Shown: positions 35,827 through 47,953, numbered from the stretch's first letter. The stretch: 64,000 bases of DNA from Tamarix chinensis (GCA_030549775.1 CM060175.1:95967470-96031469), one strand, 5' to 3'. Numbers and translations are program-made. Notes: generated from the sequence alone by a model not told the origin.

Positions 35827-37891
35827 TAGAAAAGAAGGTGGTTGGGGGAGGTTTCAAGGCAGGGGAATGGTGCAGAAGTGAAGAGGGGTTGTAGGTGGAG
35901 GCTAAGGGTGGTTTCGAGGCGGCTCAAGGCGGCGGAGACGGCGGCGGAGAGGCGGCGAAGGTGGCTGCCAAGATGGGTCGAGGGAAAGGGGCTGTGAAGG
36001 AAGGAAAAGGAGAGGGAAAAATGGAGGGGTTCAAGGGCTTTTTTCGGCCAACTAATGGATGGCGGTTGTAGAGGGGGTTGCAGGGTGTCGAACGGTGGGT
36101 TGGGTGGCGGCAGAGGTGGCCGGACGGAGGTGGAAGCGGCGGTTGCAGGTGGCTCGGCGGTAAAGGGGAAAAGCTGGGAAGAAAAAGGAAGAGGAGGAGA
36201 AGGGAGGAAGTGTAGGGCTCGAGGGGCGGCGTGGTGGTGCAGGGTGGTAGTAGGCGGTGGCCGAAGGCGGCGCAGGGGCTGGGCTTAGTGGTTCAGGCGG
36301 CGGAGGCTGGCGGTGATCAAAAAAACGAGGAAGAAAAATGGGGAAGAAGGAAGGAGAGAGGAGAGAGCTCGGGGAAGGAGAAAAGGCTCGAAAGTGGGAC
36401 AAAAGGGAGCTGGGGTGGTGAAGAAAAGGAAGGGGGGAGAAGAGAGGGGGCAAGGCTAGCCGATCGGTGCTGCAGATGGTGGCAGGGGAAACGAGGGAAG
36501 AAGAAGGGAAGAACCGGGGCACGCGGGGTGTGGTCCAAGGGCCGGTTTGGCTCGAAATGGGAAGGAAAATGACGGGGGAAGAGAGAGAGGGAGAGGGAGC
36601 AGGTGGTGGTGGCAGGTGCAAGGTGGCAGTCGGCGCTCGACAATCGTAGAAGAGTCAGGCGTGGGAGGAGGAAGAAAGGAGAAGAAGAAAGGGACTGGCT
36701 GGCGGTTGGACCGGCGTAGGAAAGAAATAAGGCAGTCGGCCGGTCCAGGGGCAAAAGAAAGGAGGGCGGGCTGGCGTGCTGGGCGGCGCGCGAGGGAGAG
36801 AAGGGAGGGAGGCGGACCGAAGGCCCAATGTGCGGGGAGAGGGCTGGCCTGGCGAGGCAGCCCGAGGGAGGAAGAGAAAAAAGAAAAAAGAAAAGAAGAA
36901 AGGGAAAAAGGGCAAAAAGGGAATGCAAAAATAGGAAAAATGATTTAATTTAATTTATAAAATCGTAAAATATAATATTCTTGGTAATTTATTTAATTCA
37001 ATAATTTAATATATTATAATCTAATATTTTAGTTTAAAAAGGATAAAGTTGGTAAAATATTAGTTTTGGAAAATTATTTAAATAAAATAATATGATAAAT
37101 AGCAAAATATTTATTTTTAATTTTTTAAATACTTTTATCCAAATTTACATACTCTAAATTATATAAAATAATTAAGATAAATAATTTTACAGGCTAATTT
37201 TATTTCAAATAAAGTTATTTATTAAAATATAGATTTTTGAAATTTTTGGGGGATTACACCCAGCAATTGGCATTTACTACTAGTTCAAACCTCATCTAGT
37301 GATTTTCTTAATGTCATAACAATATACTATTTAAGTAGAATGATAAGTGCATTTTATGCCATACTTTTACCGTGTTAATTCTTATACTTTGCATTATTTT
37401 TCCTTTTAAAAGGCCAATTAAACCTCTCTTAAACTAGATACTAATTTGGAATCAATTATGAAGAAAATGATAAAAAATGAGCTATTTTGAAAGTTTTATA
37501 AGTAAAAAAGATCAATTGGAACTTTCACATGAAATAACCATAACAACATTTGGTATTTCAAGAATAACATTGTCATCTAAGATCCAATATAGTTTATTCA
37601 AGTTGTGTTGGAAATATAAGATCAAGACTTACAACTTTCATGCTTACTAATTTTTCTTAATAAGATTGGAGAATGGTTAAAATTGCATCAAAGTAAAAGT
37701 TATCAATCAGAAAAAAATGTTCAAATTTATCCATAGTTAGGTAGTTGATTGCCCATCGACTAGAGGTTGCATGGAGCGCCTAGAATTATCATGGAGGTAT
37801 TGACCTCGACACAAATCTTTTCAAAATCTTTCCTAACTTCTATCTTATTTTTTCACTACCTTAATGCATGACTTCCATCCTTCTTAAAACC

Positions 37892-37899
37892 TATATAAA
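37892..37899 (+). promoter_or_regulatory. TATA box of the Athila/Tat-like LTR
   Basis: TATATAAA within CCTATATAAACCTCC, followed by TTCATCTTCTTCAACCTC, a typical plant LTR leader. Confidence 0.5.
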
Positions 37900-38799
37900 C
37901 CTCCCTAAATCAAATCCTAAATATTTCATCAATTCATCTTCTTCAACCTCTACCCCCACCTCTGTTAATTTCATCAATTCGTGCTTCCAACCCGTCAATT
38001 GATCCATAATTCATTAAATTCAATTATCATCTACCCCTAATTCATGATATTCTTCCATAAATTTAACCTCCATCATAGGATTTTCAATTTAGGGTTTCAT
38101 AATATTCAACCTTCAACTACCTCCATAATTCTTCTAATTAGTAGTTTAATTATTTCAACTAAACCATGATATCATTAACTTCACATTAAAAAACCCTTAA
38201 TTTGTTAATCTAATGTTCAATTTGCACAGAGGAGAATCCAATTCAAGCCAACATTTAAGCGCAGGAGAAGGGTTGTTAGTGCAAGAAAGAAGGTGAAATC
38301 ACTAATTGGTGGTCGACTAGAGGTCGTCTACCTGTCTTGTTTCATTCATTTTTGCTTTAGTTTTTGGTATTTCCTTTTTCTATCCTAACATATTCCTTAT
38401 GTAATTAATTTTTACATAATGAGTGGATAATTTCCTTGTTGTTAGGGATGATATTGAAACCCTAGCCTATGGATTAAGATTTTAATAATTTTTTTATTTC
38501 CCTAATTATCATGAGACCGTCTGTAACACCCTAAATTTTTATAACCTAAAATGTAAATATTTAACCTTTTTATCTAAAAAAATTTAATATTTAATTATTG
38601 ATTTAATTATTTTTGTGAACCTTTGACTCACAATCATAGATAAATTATTTAATAAATTAATATAATCATTTTTATCATTTTATCTTACTCTTATTTAAAT
38701 AAACCATAAACGCATAATTTTACCAAAATTATTTTCTTAAATTAATACACTATATTTTGGATAAATTAATATAATATTTTCCCAATAGCCTAAATTTAA

Positions 38800-40225
38800 T
38801 ATAAGTAAGATGAAGTGTTATGTGATGTTAAATATAAGACTAGGGGTTTATTCTTTTAGTATCACCTATTTTAGTATAGTTATTATTATTACATGGTTTA
38901 GGGGCATTTTGATAATTTTGCATGTACTATAGTGGTTATTCTAAAAAACATGCATGATAAGTATTATTTGATTTTAAATATGAGGATAGGGGTTTATTGC
39001 CTTAGCATCACCTATTTCAGCATGGTTATCAATATTATATAGTTTAGGGGCATTTTGGTAATTTTACATGTACTATGAGGATTATTCTAATAAATGTGCA
39101 TGATAATTATTATTTGATATTAAATATGAGAACTAAGTATTATTTGATATTAAATTAAGAACTAAGTATTATATTAGTATCACATATTTCAGCATGATTA
39201 TTAATATTACATGATCTAGGGGTATTTTGAAAATTTTGCATGTACTATGGGGATTATCCTAATAAACATACATGATAAATATTACTTGATGTTAAATATG
39301 AGGACAGGGGTTTATTGTTTTAGTGTTTCCTATTTTAGCATGATTATCAATATTACATGGTCTAAGGGCATTTTGGAAAATTTTCATGTACTATGGGGAT
39401 TATCCCAATAAATGTGCATGATAAGTATCACTTGATGATAAATGTGAGTATTAAGTATTATTTGATGTTAAATATGAGAATAAGGGTTTATTGTCTTAGT
39501 ATCCTCTATGTCAGCATGATTATCAATATTATATAATCTAGGGGCATTTTAGGTAATTTTGCATGTAATATGATGATTGTTCTAATAAACATGCATGATA
39601 AGTGATATTTGACGCTAAACATGAGAATATGGGTTGTTGTGTTAGTAACACCTGTTTAGCATGAGTATTGATATTATATGGTCTAAGGACATTTTGGTAA
39701 TTTTGAATGTACAATAGCAGTTATCCTAATAACTATGCTTGATAAGTTTCACTTGATGTTAAGAGTGATAATAGGGGTTTGATGCCTTAGAAACTCATAT
39801 TTGAGCATGATTATCAATATTATATGGTCTAGGGGTATTTTGGTAATTTTGTATGTACCATGGTGATTGTTCTAATAAACATGCATCATGAGTGTTGTTT
39901 GATGTAAGTATGAGAATAGGAGTTTGTTGTATTATAAATACATGTTTCAACATGGATATCAACAGTATATGACTTAATGACATTTTGGTAATTTTAAATG
40001 TACTAAAGTGATTAACCTAATAAATATGCATGCTAAGTGTTGTTTTAAGTTAAATATGATAATAATAATATGACATAGGGTTTGTTGTCTCGATATCACA
40101 TGTTTCAGTATGAATATCAATAATATATGGTCTAGGGGCACTTTAGTAATTTTGCATGTACTGTGGTGATTATCCTAATAACCTTGCATAATAAGTATTA
40201 TTTGATGCTAAGTATGACATGTTAT
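38800..40225 (+). repeat. Ten-unit 146-bp tandem array in LTR-5
   Basis: Units of about 140-180 bp marked by GGGGTTTATTG-CTTAGTATCAC, GGTCTAGGGGCATTTTGGTA and AATTTTGCATGTACTATG. Unit starts fall near 38844, 38988, 39160, 39305, 39481, 39622, 39771, 39913, 40072 and 40214. Confidence 0.85.
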
Positions 40226-40403
40226 GGTTTGTTGTGAAATTAGGGTTTCCAAGGGAATAGGTTTGTCCCGGGGTGGTAGTTGGGCAAGAGTCATGTATAA
40301 GTTGTGCATGTTTATGTGTTGAATCTAGAATAAATAAAACATGAACAATACACTACTCACTTAAAGTGAAATATCACTTGAGTCAGACCCAGTTGTACCT
40401 ATT

Positions 40404-40922
40404 GCTCTATCGATGAGAATAGTGGTCAGGAGCATTCTGCCTTGAAAGTTGTACCCTATTGTTCCACCAGTGAGAATAGTGGGGTCCCGAACTCAAGTAA
40501 AGTAAACCATCAAATGATAATAACCTTGGGAAGACACTAATCACTTAAAGTGAAAGATCACTTGAGTCACACCTAATTATACCTACCGATCCACCGACGA
40601 GAATAGTAGCCACCAAAGTCTTACACTAGAAGTTGTACCCTACCGTTTCAACGGTGAGAATAATGGGGTCCTGAACTTAAGTAAATTAAACCATTGGATG
40701 ATAATAACTTTTGGAAAGACACTAATTACTTACAGTGGAACACCACGTGGGTTAGGACTGGTTGTACCTTGATTACCAATCCACTGGTGATAATAGTGGC
40801 CATGAGTGTTCTGTCTTGGGGCTGTACTTTGATTACTGATCAACCGGTGAGAATAGTGTCCAGGAGCACCCTGCCCTAAAAGTTGTATTTATTGACCATT
40901 CCACCGGTGAGAATAGTGGGGT
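40404..40922 (+). repeat. Dyad array of LTR-5, seven copies
   Basis: Seven copies of CCACCGGTGAGAATAGTGG with changes, arranged in pairs and separated by CACTTAAAGTGAAA-containing spacers. CTTAAAGTGAAAGA also precedes the arrays of LTR-7b and LTR-8. Confidence 0.8.
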
Positions 40923-41313
40923 CCTTAAACCCACGTGGATAAAATTATGAGTTAACTATTTACTGCACTAATATCTTGAGTTCAGATAATAATAAATGAG
41001 CCAATATGATCTACACATGCGTATGTTATTCCTTATTATGGTGTTATTGAGAAGTTGTGGGTTGATTAAGAGGATTGTGCATATTATTGAGAATGATGTG
41101 GCTTTCTAATTATACTACAAAGAGCATCACTTGGATGTTTCATTAGTAAGTTTCAGTTATTTCCAAGTGAATTATTATTGGTAGCATATGATCTTGATGA
41201 ATGTGGTTATATGAATGATTATCACATTTCAATAAATATATGCATAATTCAATGTTCACATGATTGATGTGTTACATGGGGGCATTGCATATTAGTCTTA
41301 TATAATGGGTTGC

Positions 41314-41331
41314 TCAGTACCATTGTACTGA
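41314..41331 (+). other. Hairpin B of LTR-5
   Basis: TCAGTAC, loop CATT, GTACTGA. Perfect stem. Confidence 0.65.
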
Positions 41332-41597
41332 AGTGTTCATTTCTTAGCCCCCTACTTATTCAATGGGCAGTGAACTTTGTAAGGTAGCTCGCAATCTCTA
41401 TTCAAGGTTATTATTCCAGTCAAGAGCATATGGTTATTCGGGGTTCTGTCCGGTAGCTTGAACCAGAAGTTTTTGTATTTTCCCTATAATCTCTTTTATT
41501 TTTCCCTTCCACTTACATTTTTGTAACCATATTTAGTGGATTTTATTTGGAAGGTGGACTAATCTCTCTAACTGTTGCACTAACATTTTAGCCCTAG

Positions 41598-41642
41598 CAC
41601 TTGGTATTGGAACAATAGAGAAAACCAATCTGCTATTAAGTG
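41598..41642 (+). other. Hairpin A of LTR-5, decayed
   Basis: Arms start CACTTGGTAT and end CTATTAAGTG. The outer half pairs with some G-U, the inner half is broken. It lies 91 nt from the LTR end. Confidence 0.5.
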
Positions 41643-43259
41643 TGGCGATAGTACCGTAAAATTTACGATCTTAGTTTCCTCTTGTAACTTTTAAAAATGA
41701 AAATTTTCAGTAGTAAATTTTGGGGATGTTATACCTTCCTCTGACTCTACTTTAATTACTATTTTTTATATGTGTGATTCTATCAAGTATGATTTATAAG
41801 GTAAATATCTCGTTCTAGCTTCCTTATAGTGGCAATATGTACGATTATGTGCTTGTTAGGTAACTATATATGTAATAACCTGTATTTTTTTAATCCAATT
41901 TTATTAAGTTTAATGATTTTATTAGCGTAATTTGATGTAAACATTTAATTATTTTAATTTTTATTTGTTTTATGGATTTATCAACGATTTTGATTTCATA
42001 ATTGAATTTAATTAATCGTTGTCATTGTGGATCATTCTAGATAAATTCGTTCACGACCATGATTTTATTATATTCATATGATTTCGATTTTCGGTTAAAA
42101 ATATGTATTGATATTCTTTCTCGTATTTTAAAATTTTTAATAATTTAGATTCGTTTTCGATTACAACTTCGTCGTGTGATTATGACTTTATTTTAGAGTT
42201 ATATTTCTTTAACAATATATATGTTATTTAAATTATAAAAATTTCCATTTAAAATAGTCAAATTTATTTTAATTATTTTATCCGTAGAAAATATTTCTGA
42301 CTTTGAATCTATTTATTTTTTAAGTCGTTAAGATCTTCGGGAAGTTTTAAATTAAAAAGATATTCGGAGCTTATTTATGGATTTCTTTCCGAAATTAATT
42401 TCCTTCCATTTTACCCTTTTTGGTTGCAGAAGACCTATTTCAGAAATTATTTAAATTAGTCTCGGTTTATTATAATTTGACTTAAATATTTTCTTATATA
42501 CTTTTAAATAATTTTTCGAGGTCTTATAATGTATTTTCATAAATAATATAAATTTTTATGTTCGTTGGTAAATTCTTCCAAAATTCTTTATGTAGCTCTT
42601 ATATTGATTTTAAGCCTTCGGATCCCTGCGAAATGATTTTCGCTTAACAAATTTTAGATAAAATCTTCCAATAATATATTTTTTTAGATGTTCAGTATTT
42701 CTTGTATATTTTTAATTGTATTTAAAAAAAAAAAGCCCAAACCACAACCTGGCCAACCCCCATCTTCTTTTCCTTTTCTCTCTTCTTCTCTCCCTTCTCT
42801 TCTCTTTCTCTTTCCCGACTGCCCCGTTCTCTGCACCCCAACCCTAACCCTCATCTCCTCCTTCTTGTTCCTTCTTCGTTAACACTCGATAACCACTACA
42901 GCCATGACCGTTGCCGACGCCGATGCAACAAGCAATAGCCGGAATAGCCATATCAGTCGCAGCTGAAGCTGCGCAGCAGCAATAATCGGAGCAGATAGTG
43001 CCGCCGTCTGGTCACAACAAGCTCGGGTGATGGCCGGGGAGCACCGATCGACCTCCGACAGAGCTTCTCTGGCCTTGACTTGTCCCGATTTGCTAATCTT
43101 GTTTGGTATAAATTTCTAAAAACCCTAACCATTGATTTGATTAATTGAGTATGAATTAGCTTATGATAAGCTAAATTGATTGTGTAATTATGTATATATA
43201 TGTTATATGATTGATTTATAGTGGTTAATTGTAGTGTGTTTGGTTGATTTGTGAAAATC

Positions 43260-44290
43260 GGATTTTGGTCGGGCTATGCCCGAATTTTTTAGATTCGTCT
43301 GATTAAGTTATTTTGGGTAAATTGATTTTACAATATGCTATAAAATATATCCAATTTCATATTGGAATCATCAATTTGAGAAATTTATGCAAAACTAATC
43401 AGAATTGGCTTTCTAGACCAAAATCTGCGCGTGATAAAATTGGATTGCATAATTGAGTTGTTTCACTCAATTGATTTTAGAATACATTTGAAATGTATTA
43501 AATTTTATATCAGAAGTGTTGATTTGGAAAAATTGTGTGAATTTAATCGGAATTAGATTTTTAGGTCAAAACTCTTGCGGGTCTAAATTATATTGTGTAA
43601 TCGTGTTATTTTATTTAATTGCTTATGTAATTTGCATTAGAATATATTTAATTGCAATTACAAACCGTCAATTTAAATATTTTAGCAATAATTGATCGGA
43701 TTTACATTCTAGGCTCAAAAACCCTAATTATACTAAATTGGGTATTTATTTTATTGGTTTTGATCAATTGATTGTATGATATGTTATAAAATATGTCTAA
43801 TTACATTTCTAAACATTCAATTTAATTAAATTAATAGAATTCAACTTAATTATATTTTGGGCCTAAAATCCTAGATTTCAAGTGAAATTATGAAATTTGT
43901 CATTTTTATAGTTGTTTTTCTAAAATTTAATTTATAGAAATAGTTGAAATGATCCTAATTGCATTCTAATACCTTTAATTGGAATTAATTGATTTGTTAT
44001 ATCCGAGTTTGTGTCTTGGGCTTTGAAGCCCTAGTTTCGGAAACCGATAGTCTTGAATTGGCTACTCGGAAGATTGTTTTTGTTGAAATTGATTATCTAG
44101 ATTTATCTAAAATTAGTTTAATTGTGTTTTAAATCTATCAATTTAGAGTAATCGAAGTGAATTAGTCGATTCGTATTTCGGGCATTAAAAACCTTGATTG
44201 TGGGAGATGATTTTATAAAATTGATTATGTTATGCGTCTTTTACCTAATCGATTACCGACTTTGATTTAAAATTTATTTGAATTATGTTT
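43260..44290 (+). repeat. Degenerate tandem repeats in LTR-6
   Basis: Five or six loosely similar units of about 150-200 bp with TAAAATATRTYYAATT, an ATCRGAATT-like word, and TTTTAGGYC-AAAAYCCT in the same order. Confidence 0.55.
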
Positions 44291-45290
44291 TTACCTTATT
44301 AGGTTGGATTGGTTCTCTGAAAATGGTTGGTTTATCTTTTTGGTTGTAAAACCTAATTAGTAAGTTATTTTCGATAAAATTAACTTATCCTCTATTGTAC
44401 TTTCCCTAGTTTTCTAATTTAATTTGAAATGCCCTAAGTGATATGTGTTGAACTCGATATGGTTAATACTTAATTTTAAATCTTTACGGAGCTATGCTCT
44501 TTAGTATTAGGTTTTGGGCACATTTTTCAAGAAAGACAGTTCTCCTTATTGATTAAATTGTAATACTTGAATTGTTGATTGATAAGGTAGTTTCTAACTT
44601 AGTCCTACGATCTCTATTGGGGATCTAGGAAATCATTATTGTGGATCCTCGAGCTAGTGATCTCCCTCTCCTTCTTATCTCACTTAGCTAGCTTCGGAGC
44701 TAGGTAAGTCTCTACTTACCTCCACTTATGGGTGTTTCGTGAGGACGGATCGTTGTGCATATGTGTTAAGATGGTGAAAGTTGTGTGAATCACATGGGTT
44801 GGTATGTCAAACATGTAATATGCCTTATATGATGCCTTGTATGATCATGAGGTTTAAGTAATTCATACTTTGGCTTATTGTTGAGCATGATAGGGTAAAA
44901 ATATGCATGATAGGGCTATTTGAATTTTTTGAGGAGGACGAATGTAAAAGAATGTACTTACACGTGCTGGAATGGGATTTCATTTTTTGTTTAGGAGTAT
45001 GATTGAGTAAAAGAGCATGTTACAAGTATGATTAAGTAACAAAGCATGTTAAGCTTGTTACATTCAAGCAAGGATAAGTGAAAGACATGTTAAAGATATC
45101 ATTATATATATATATATTGATTCATTGACTAGGAAGCATCTTAATGTGTGGCATGGACTGTTTGCCAAGAGATGGAGCACACTTTATGATTTTCTAGTTG
45201 CATGGTGCATTACGAAATGATATGAATGAATGTTAATAATTTAATGCCACTCTTAGTGTAACAAAGTGTTGAATGTGTTTGAATCATGGT

Positions 45291-45480
45291 TCGGGGCTGA
45301 TCATGTCCTTAAGTAATGCTCGGGGCTGAGCATGCCCCTCAGTAATGCTCTGGGCTGGAAATGTCCTTGAGTAATGTCCGGGGCTGGACATGTCCCTAGG
45401 TAATGTCTGGGGCTAAGTATGTCCCTAACCCTAAGTAATGCTTGGGACTGGACATGTCCATGAGTAATGTTCAGGGGCTA
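45291..45480 (+). repeat. 29-bp tandem array in LTR-6
   Basis: Six to seven units of TCGGGGCTGAGCATG-TCCCT-AGTAATG with point changes. One unit carries an 8-bp insertion. Confidence 0.85.
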
Positions 45481-45483
45481 AAT

Positions 45484-45662
45484 TCCCGATTGGTTTGGTT
45501 TAACGTTGTCCATAAATACCCGATTGGTTTGGTTTGGCGTTGTCCATAAATGCCTGATTGGTTGGTTTAGCGTTTTCCATAAATGCCCGATTGGTTTGGT
45601 TTGGCGTTGTCTATAAATGCCTGATTGGTTGGTTTAACATTGTTCATAAATGATCAGTTGGT
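45484..45662 (+). repeat. 33-35-bp tandem array in LTR-6
   Basis: Five units of CCCGATTGGTTTGGTTT-GCGTTGTCCATAAATG lie directly after the 29-bp array, two unrelated minisatellites back to back. Confidence 0.85.
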
Positions 45663-45968
45663 TTATTTGAATCTCTTATTGGTTTAAGATGTTTGGATCT
45701 GAATTTGTATGGTCGTGTAATGAGTTGTTAATAATATGGATTATTCCTACCTAAGCCACATGAGTTACCTTACATTTCCGTCATACCACACTTACATGTT
45801 TAAGTAGGATGTTACATATGTTTCACATGTTATTATATGTGTATGGTAGGATTTATGATGTGGGTATTGAGTATGTATAATATTTTATCAATGTAATGCA
45901 CCATGATTCAATATGCACTTGATGTTGTAGTTTATGTCTCTCCCATAAGATAGGGTAGTGGGATTTAC

Positions 45969-45989
45969 TCAGTATTGGACCCATACTGA
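45969..45989 (+). other. Hairpin B of LTR-6
   Basis: TCAGTAT, 7-nt loop TGGACCC, ATACTGA. A perfect stem in which the loop-closing pair is T-A instead of C-G. Confidence 0.7.
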
Positions 45990-46465
45990 TACTACATCGG
46001 TTGTTTGGGTCCTGTGATGATCCACTGATGGTGAGGAGCAGACCATTTGTGTAGGTTTTGTATTAAATGTCTTATTGTCGAGAGGAATGTTTTCTTTGGA
46101 TTTTGAGAGTAGGCTATCTGGTGACTCGATTTGGTGAATAAAGTTGGCTCCATTATTGGGACGCCCCTTGGTTCTTTTCTCAGATTTTATTGTATCTCAA
46201 ATGTATTATTTTGGTGTATAAATCATTCACTTGATTTGTATTTGGTTAGTTTGTGATTTTGTTGGAGATGTATTTGGATTTTATATCCTTTTTCTTTTTA
46301 AGTTTTAAAGTCCAGGATTATTTCATAGGTACCGCTGATTTATTTAGCGATGATTTTATTTAGTAAAATTGTTCATTTCCCATCTGCATGTGGATATCTC
46401 CTTGTGGGAGTTTATCCTCAGTGCATAAATGTTGGTTGAATTTTATTGGACAGGTTTTAGCCTTG

Positions 46466-46510
46466 CATCTAACATGAGATAGATGGTGGATATTTATCTT
46501 GTGTTAGGTG
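46466..46510 (+). other. Hairpin A of LTR-6, sequence changed but pairing kept
   Basis: Arm 1 CATCTAACATGAGATAGAT, 7-nt loop, arm 2 ATTTATCTTGTGTTAGGTG. All 19 positions pair (15 Watson-Crick, 4 G-U). It lies 88 nt from the LTR end and is followed by the conserved TGGCGGTAACA. Confidence 0.8.
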
Positions 46511-47370
46511 TGGCGGTAACATTCCCCAAATCCTATTTTAGCTTCCTCATTATTCTTTTAAACGAAAATTTTTAGGAATGAAAATTGGGGGTGTTACAAT
46601 ATAAACATGTTATATTTTATGTGTATAAATTGTACCTAGGTTAGATAACAATTCACCTAATAATTTTTTAATTTTCACTAGAGTAGTGGAATGCTTAAAT
46701 ATGTGCAGGTCAAAGGTGATAAATACAACTAAACATGCTTGAGTTGTTAGTTTGGATACTCATATTGGCATCCTTCCACTTATTTTTAATGCAATGGATT
46801 TAGTTAAATATAGGAGTCGATTGTTTAGACTATCCTGCCTGAATTCAATAGGATTTAATATTTTCACTTCTTCTTATTAATCAATTTAGGGGAAACATAT
46901 AAGGTATATAAACATATTTCTAGCTTGCAACTTGATTGATATTTCTCTTATGATTAATATGCAACATAATAGTATTTACTTTATCTTAACCTAATATAGT
47001 GGTGAAAATCGATTTCCTATCATGTTTATCATATTCACATTCAACCATAGTTATTTTCATATTTAATTTTATATGATTTTTATTATTTTATATTTTAATC
47101 CACCATAATTATATTTTCTTATTATTTATTTTTGTGTGAATTAGAGCCTTTTATTTTTAATATTTTTTGTGCTAGCTAAAATTAGGTGAACTTTCTCAAC
47201 CTTTTCCCTAGAACGATACATATCTTACCAATAATATAATTCATGATGAGAGGATTTAAATTATATGCCAACTAAAGCCACGCCATAGAATTAAACAAAG
47301 TATGTGCATGTTGTTTATCTATAATATGATATTCAATAAAAATCCAATGGTTGTAGATAGTTAGATATAT

Positions 47371-47375
<5 letters not shown>

Positions 47376-47437
<62 letters not shown>
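47376..47437. repeat. (AC)n-(TA)n microsatellite
   Basis: About 25 uninterrupted AC units followed by five to six TA units. Confidence 0.95.
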
Positions 47438-47443
<6 letters not shown>

Positions 47444-47920
47444 ATCTTCTCAAACCAGCAGTTCACGATTATTCAAACAAGTCATCTTATGAATAAATGA
47501 GTCAATTCTATCCTAATCAAGCCCAACCTATTTAATGGTGCACTTAAAATTATGGCTTGAGGTAATTAAGCTCACTTTTCTTTTAACATAAGAAATGAGT
47601 TGAATAAAGGTTTTATCAAGTCAAGTAAAGCTTATCTCAATCCATTTACATCACTTTGTATGAAAATGCACATAAGAAATATTAGACATTAATATATAAA
47701 CAAATATTGGAAGATTTGACTATAAATATCTATAAAGTTTGCGGAAATATAAAATATTAGAATTATATATTATTTGTTTGTTTCTATTTTTTCTCATTAC
47801 TTTGAGGAATTCAAAATGTAAATATAAATGAATTTTCATGCACAAATATAATATTTAAGCAAATACAATGTTTTTCTATATATAAATTATTGTTTTTCCT
47901 TAAATGACTTATCTCAATTA

Positions 47921-47921
<1 letters not shown>

Positions 47922-47953
<32 letters not shown>
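47922..47953. repeat. (ATT)n microsatellite
   Basis: About ten uninterrupted ATT units. Confidence 0.9.

Larger units (their letters stand above)
32178..37258 (-). mobile_element. Solo LTR-4 (Tekay-type, second subfamily), 5081 bp
   Basis: Starts TGTAACACCCCCAAAATT and ends TTTTTGGGGGATTACA, with exact 5-bp duplications CCCAG (32173-32177 and 37259-37263). Sense is minus: AT-rich 5' part (37258-36940), GC-rich purine/pyrimidine-skewed promoter zone (36930-35840), TATA-like CATAAATA (35826-35819), stem-loop D (35742-35719), about 1 kb of short tandem repeats with TTGGTAATTT cores (35080-34060), hairpin E (33743-33719), seven dyads (33337-32892), hairpin B (32651-32634) and hairpin A (32324-32279). 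Closest relative in the window is LTR-8. No internal genes are attached. Confidence 0.9.
38522..41733 (+). mobile_element. Solo LTR-5 (Tekay-type, diverged), 3212 bp
   Basis: Starts TGTAACACCCTAAATTTT and ends TTTTGGGGATGTTATA, with near-identical 5-bp flanks CCGTC (38517-38521) and CCTTC (41734-41738). It lacks the GC-rich promoter zone of the other subfamilies. Instead, ten 140-180-bp tandem units fill 38800-40225. Then come seven dyads (40404-40922), hairpin B (41314-41331), hairpin A (41598-41642) and the 3' end. It has lost the canonical CA terminus. It sits inside the Athila/Tat-like LTR. Confidence 0.85.
41871..46598 (+). mobile_element. Solo LTR-6 (Tekay-type, third subfamily), 4728 bp
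   Basis: Starts TGTAATAACCTGTATT and ends AAAATTGGGGGTGTTACA, with exact 5-bp duplications ATATA (41866-41870 and 46599-46603). Contents in order: AT-rich 5' part, C-rich zone (42740-43080), degenerate repeats of about 150-200 bp (43260-44290), two short tandem arrays (45291-45480 and 45484-45662), hairpin B (45969-45989) and hairpin A (46466-46510). No CCACCGG dyad array is visible. The block GGTCCTGTGATGATCCAC after hairpin B is shared with LTR-1. It lies in the Athila/Tat-like LTR only 137 bp from LTR-5. Confidence 0.9.
37341..47285 (+). mobile_element. Athila/Tat-like LTR of about 2 kb, interrupted by LTR-5 and LTR-6
   Basis: The start TGATAAGTGCATTTTATG is the usual opening of Athila/Tat-type gypsy LTRs. 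A TATATAAA box lies at 37892-37899, then a C-rich leader. The words ATGAGTGG and GATGATATTGAAACCCTAGCC near 38420-38470 are also common in this group. Host sequence resumes at 41739-41865 between the two insertions and again after 46603. It then reaches TTTTCCCTAGAACGATACATA (47199-47219), resembling the 3' signature CCCTGGGAACGATACTCGACTT of such LTRs. The pieces sum to about 2 kb. The exact 3' end is not clear (about 47230-47330), and no primer-binding site or internal region is visible. Confidence 0.6.
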
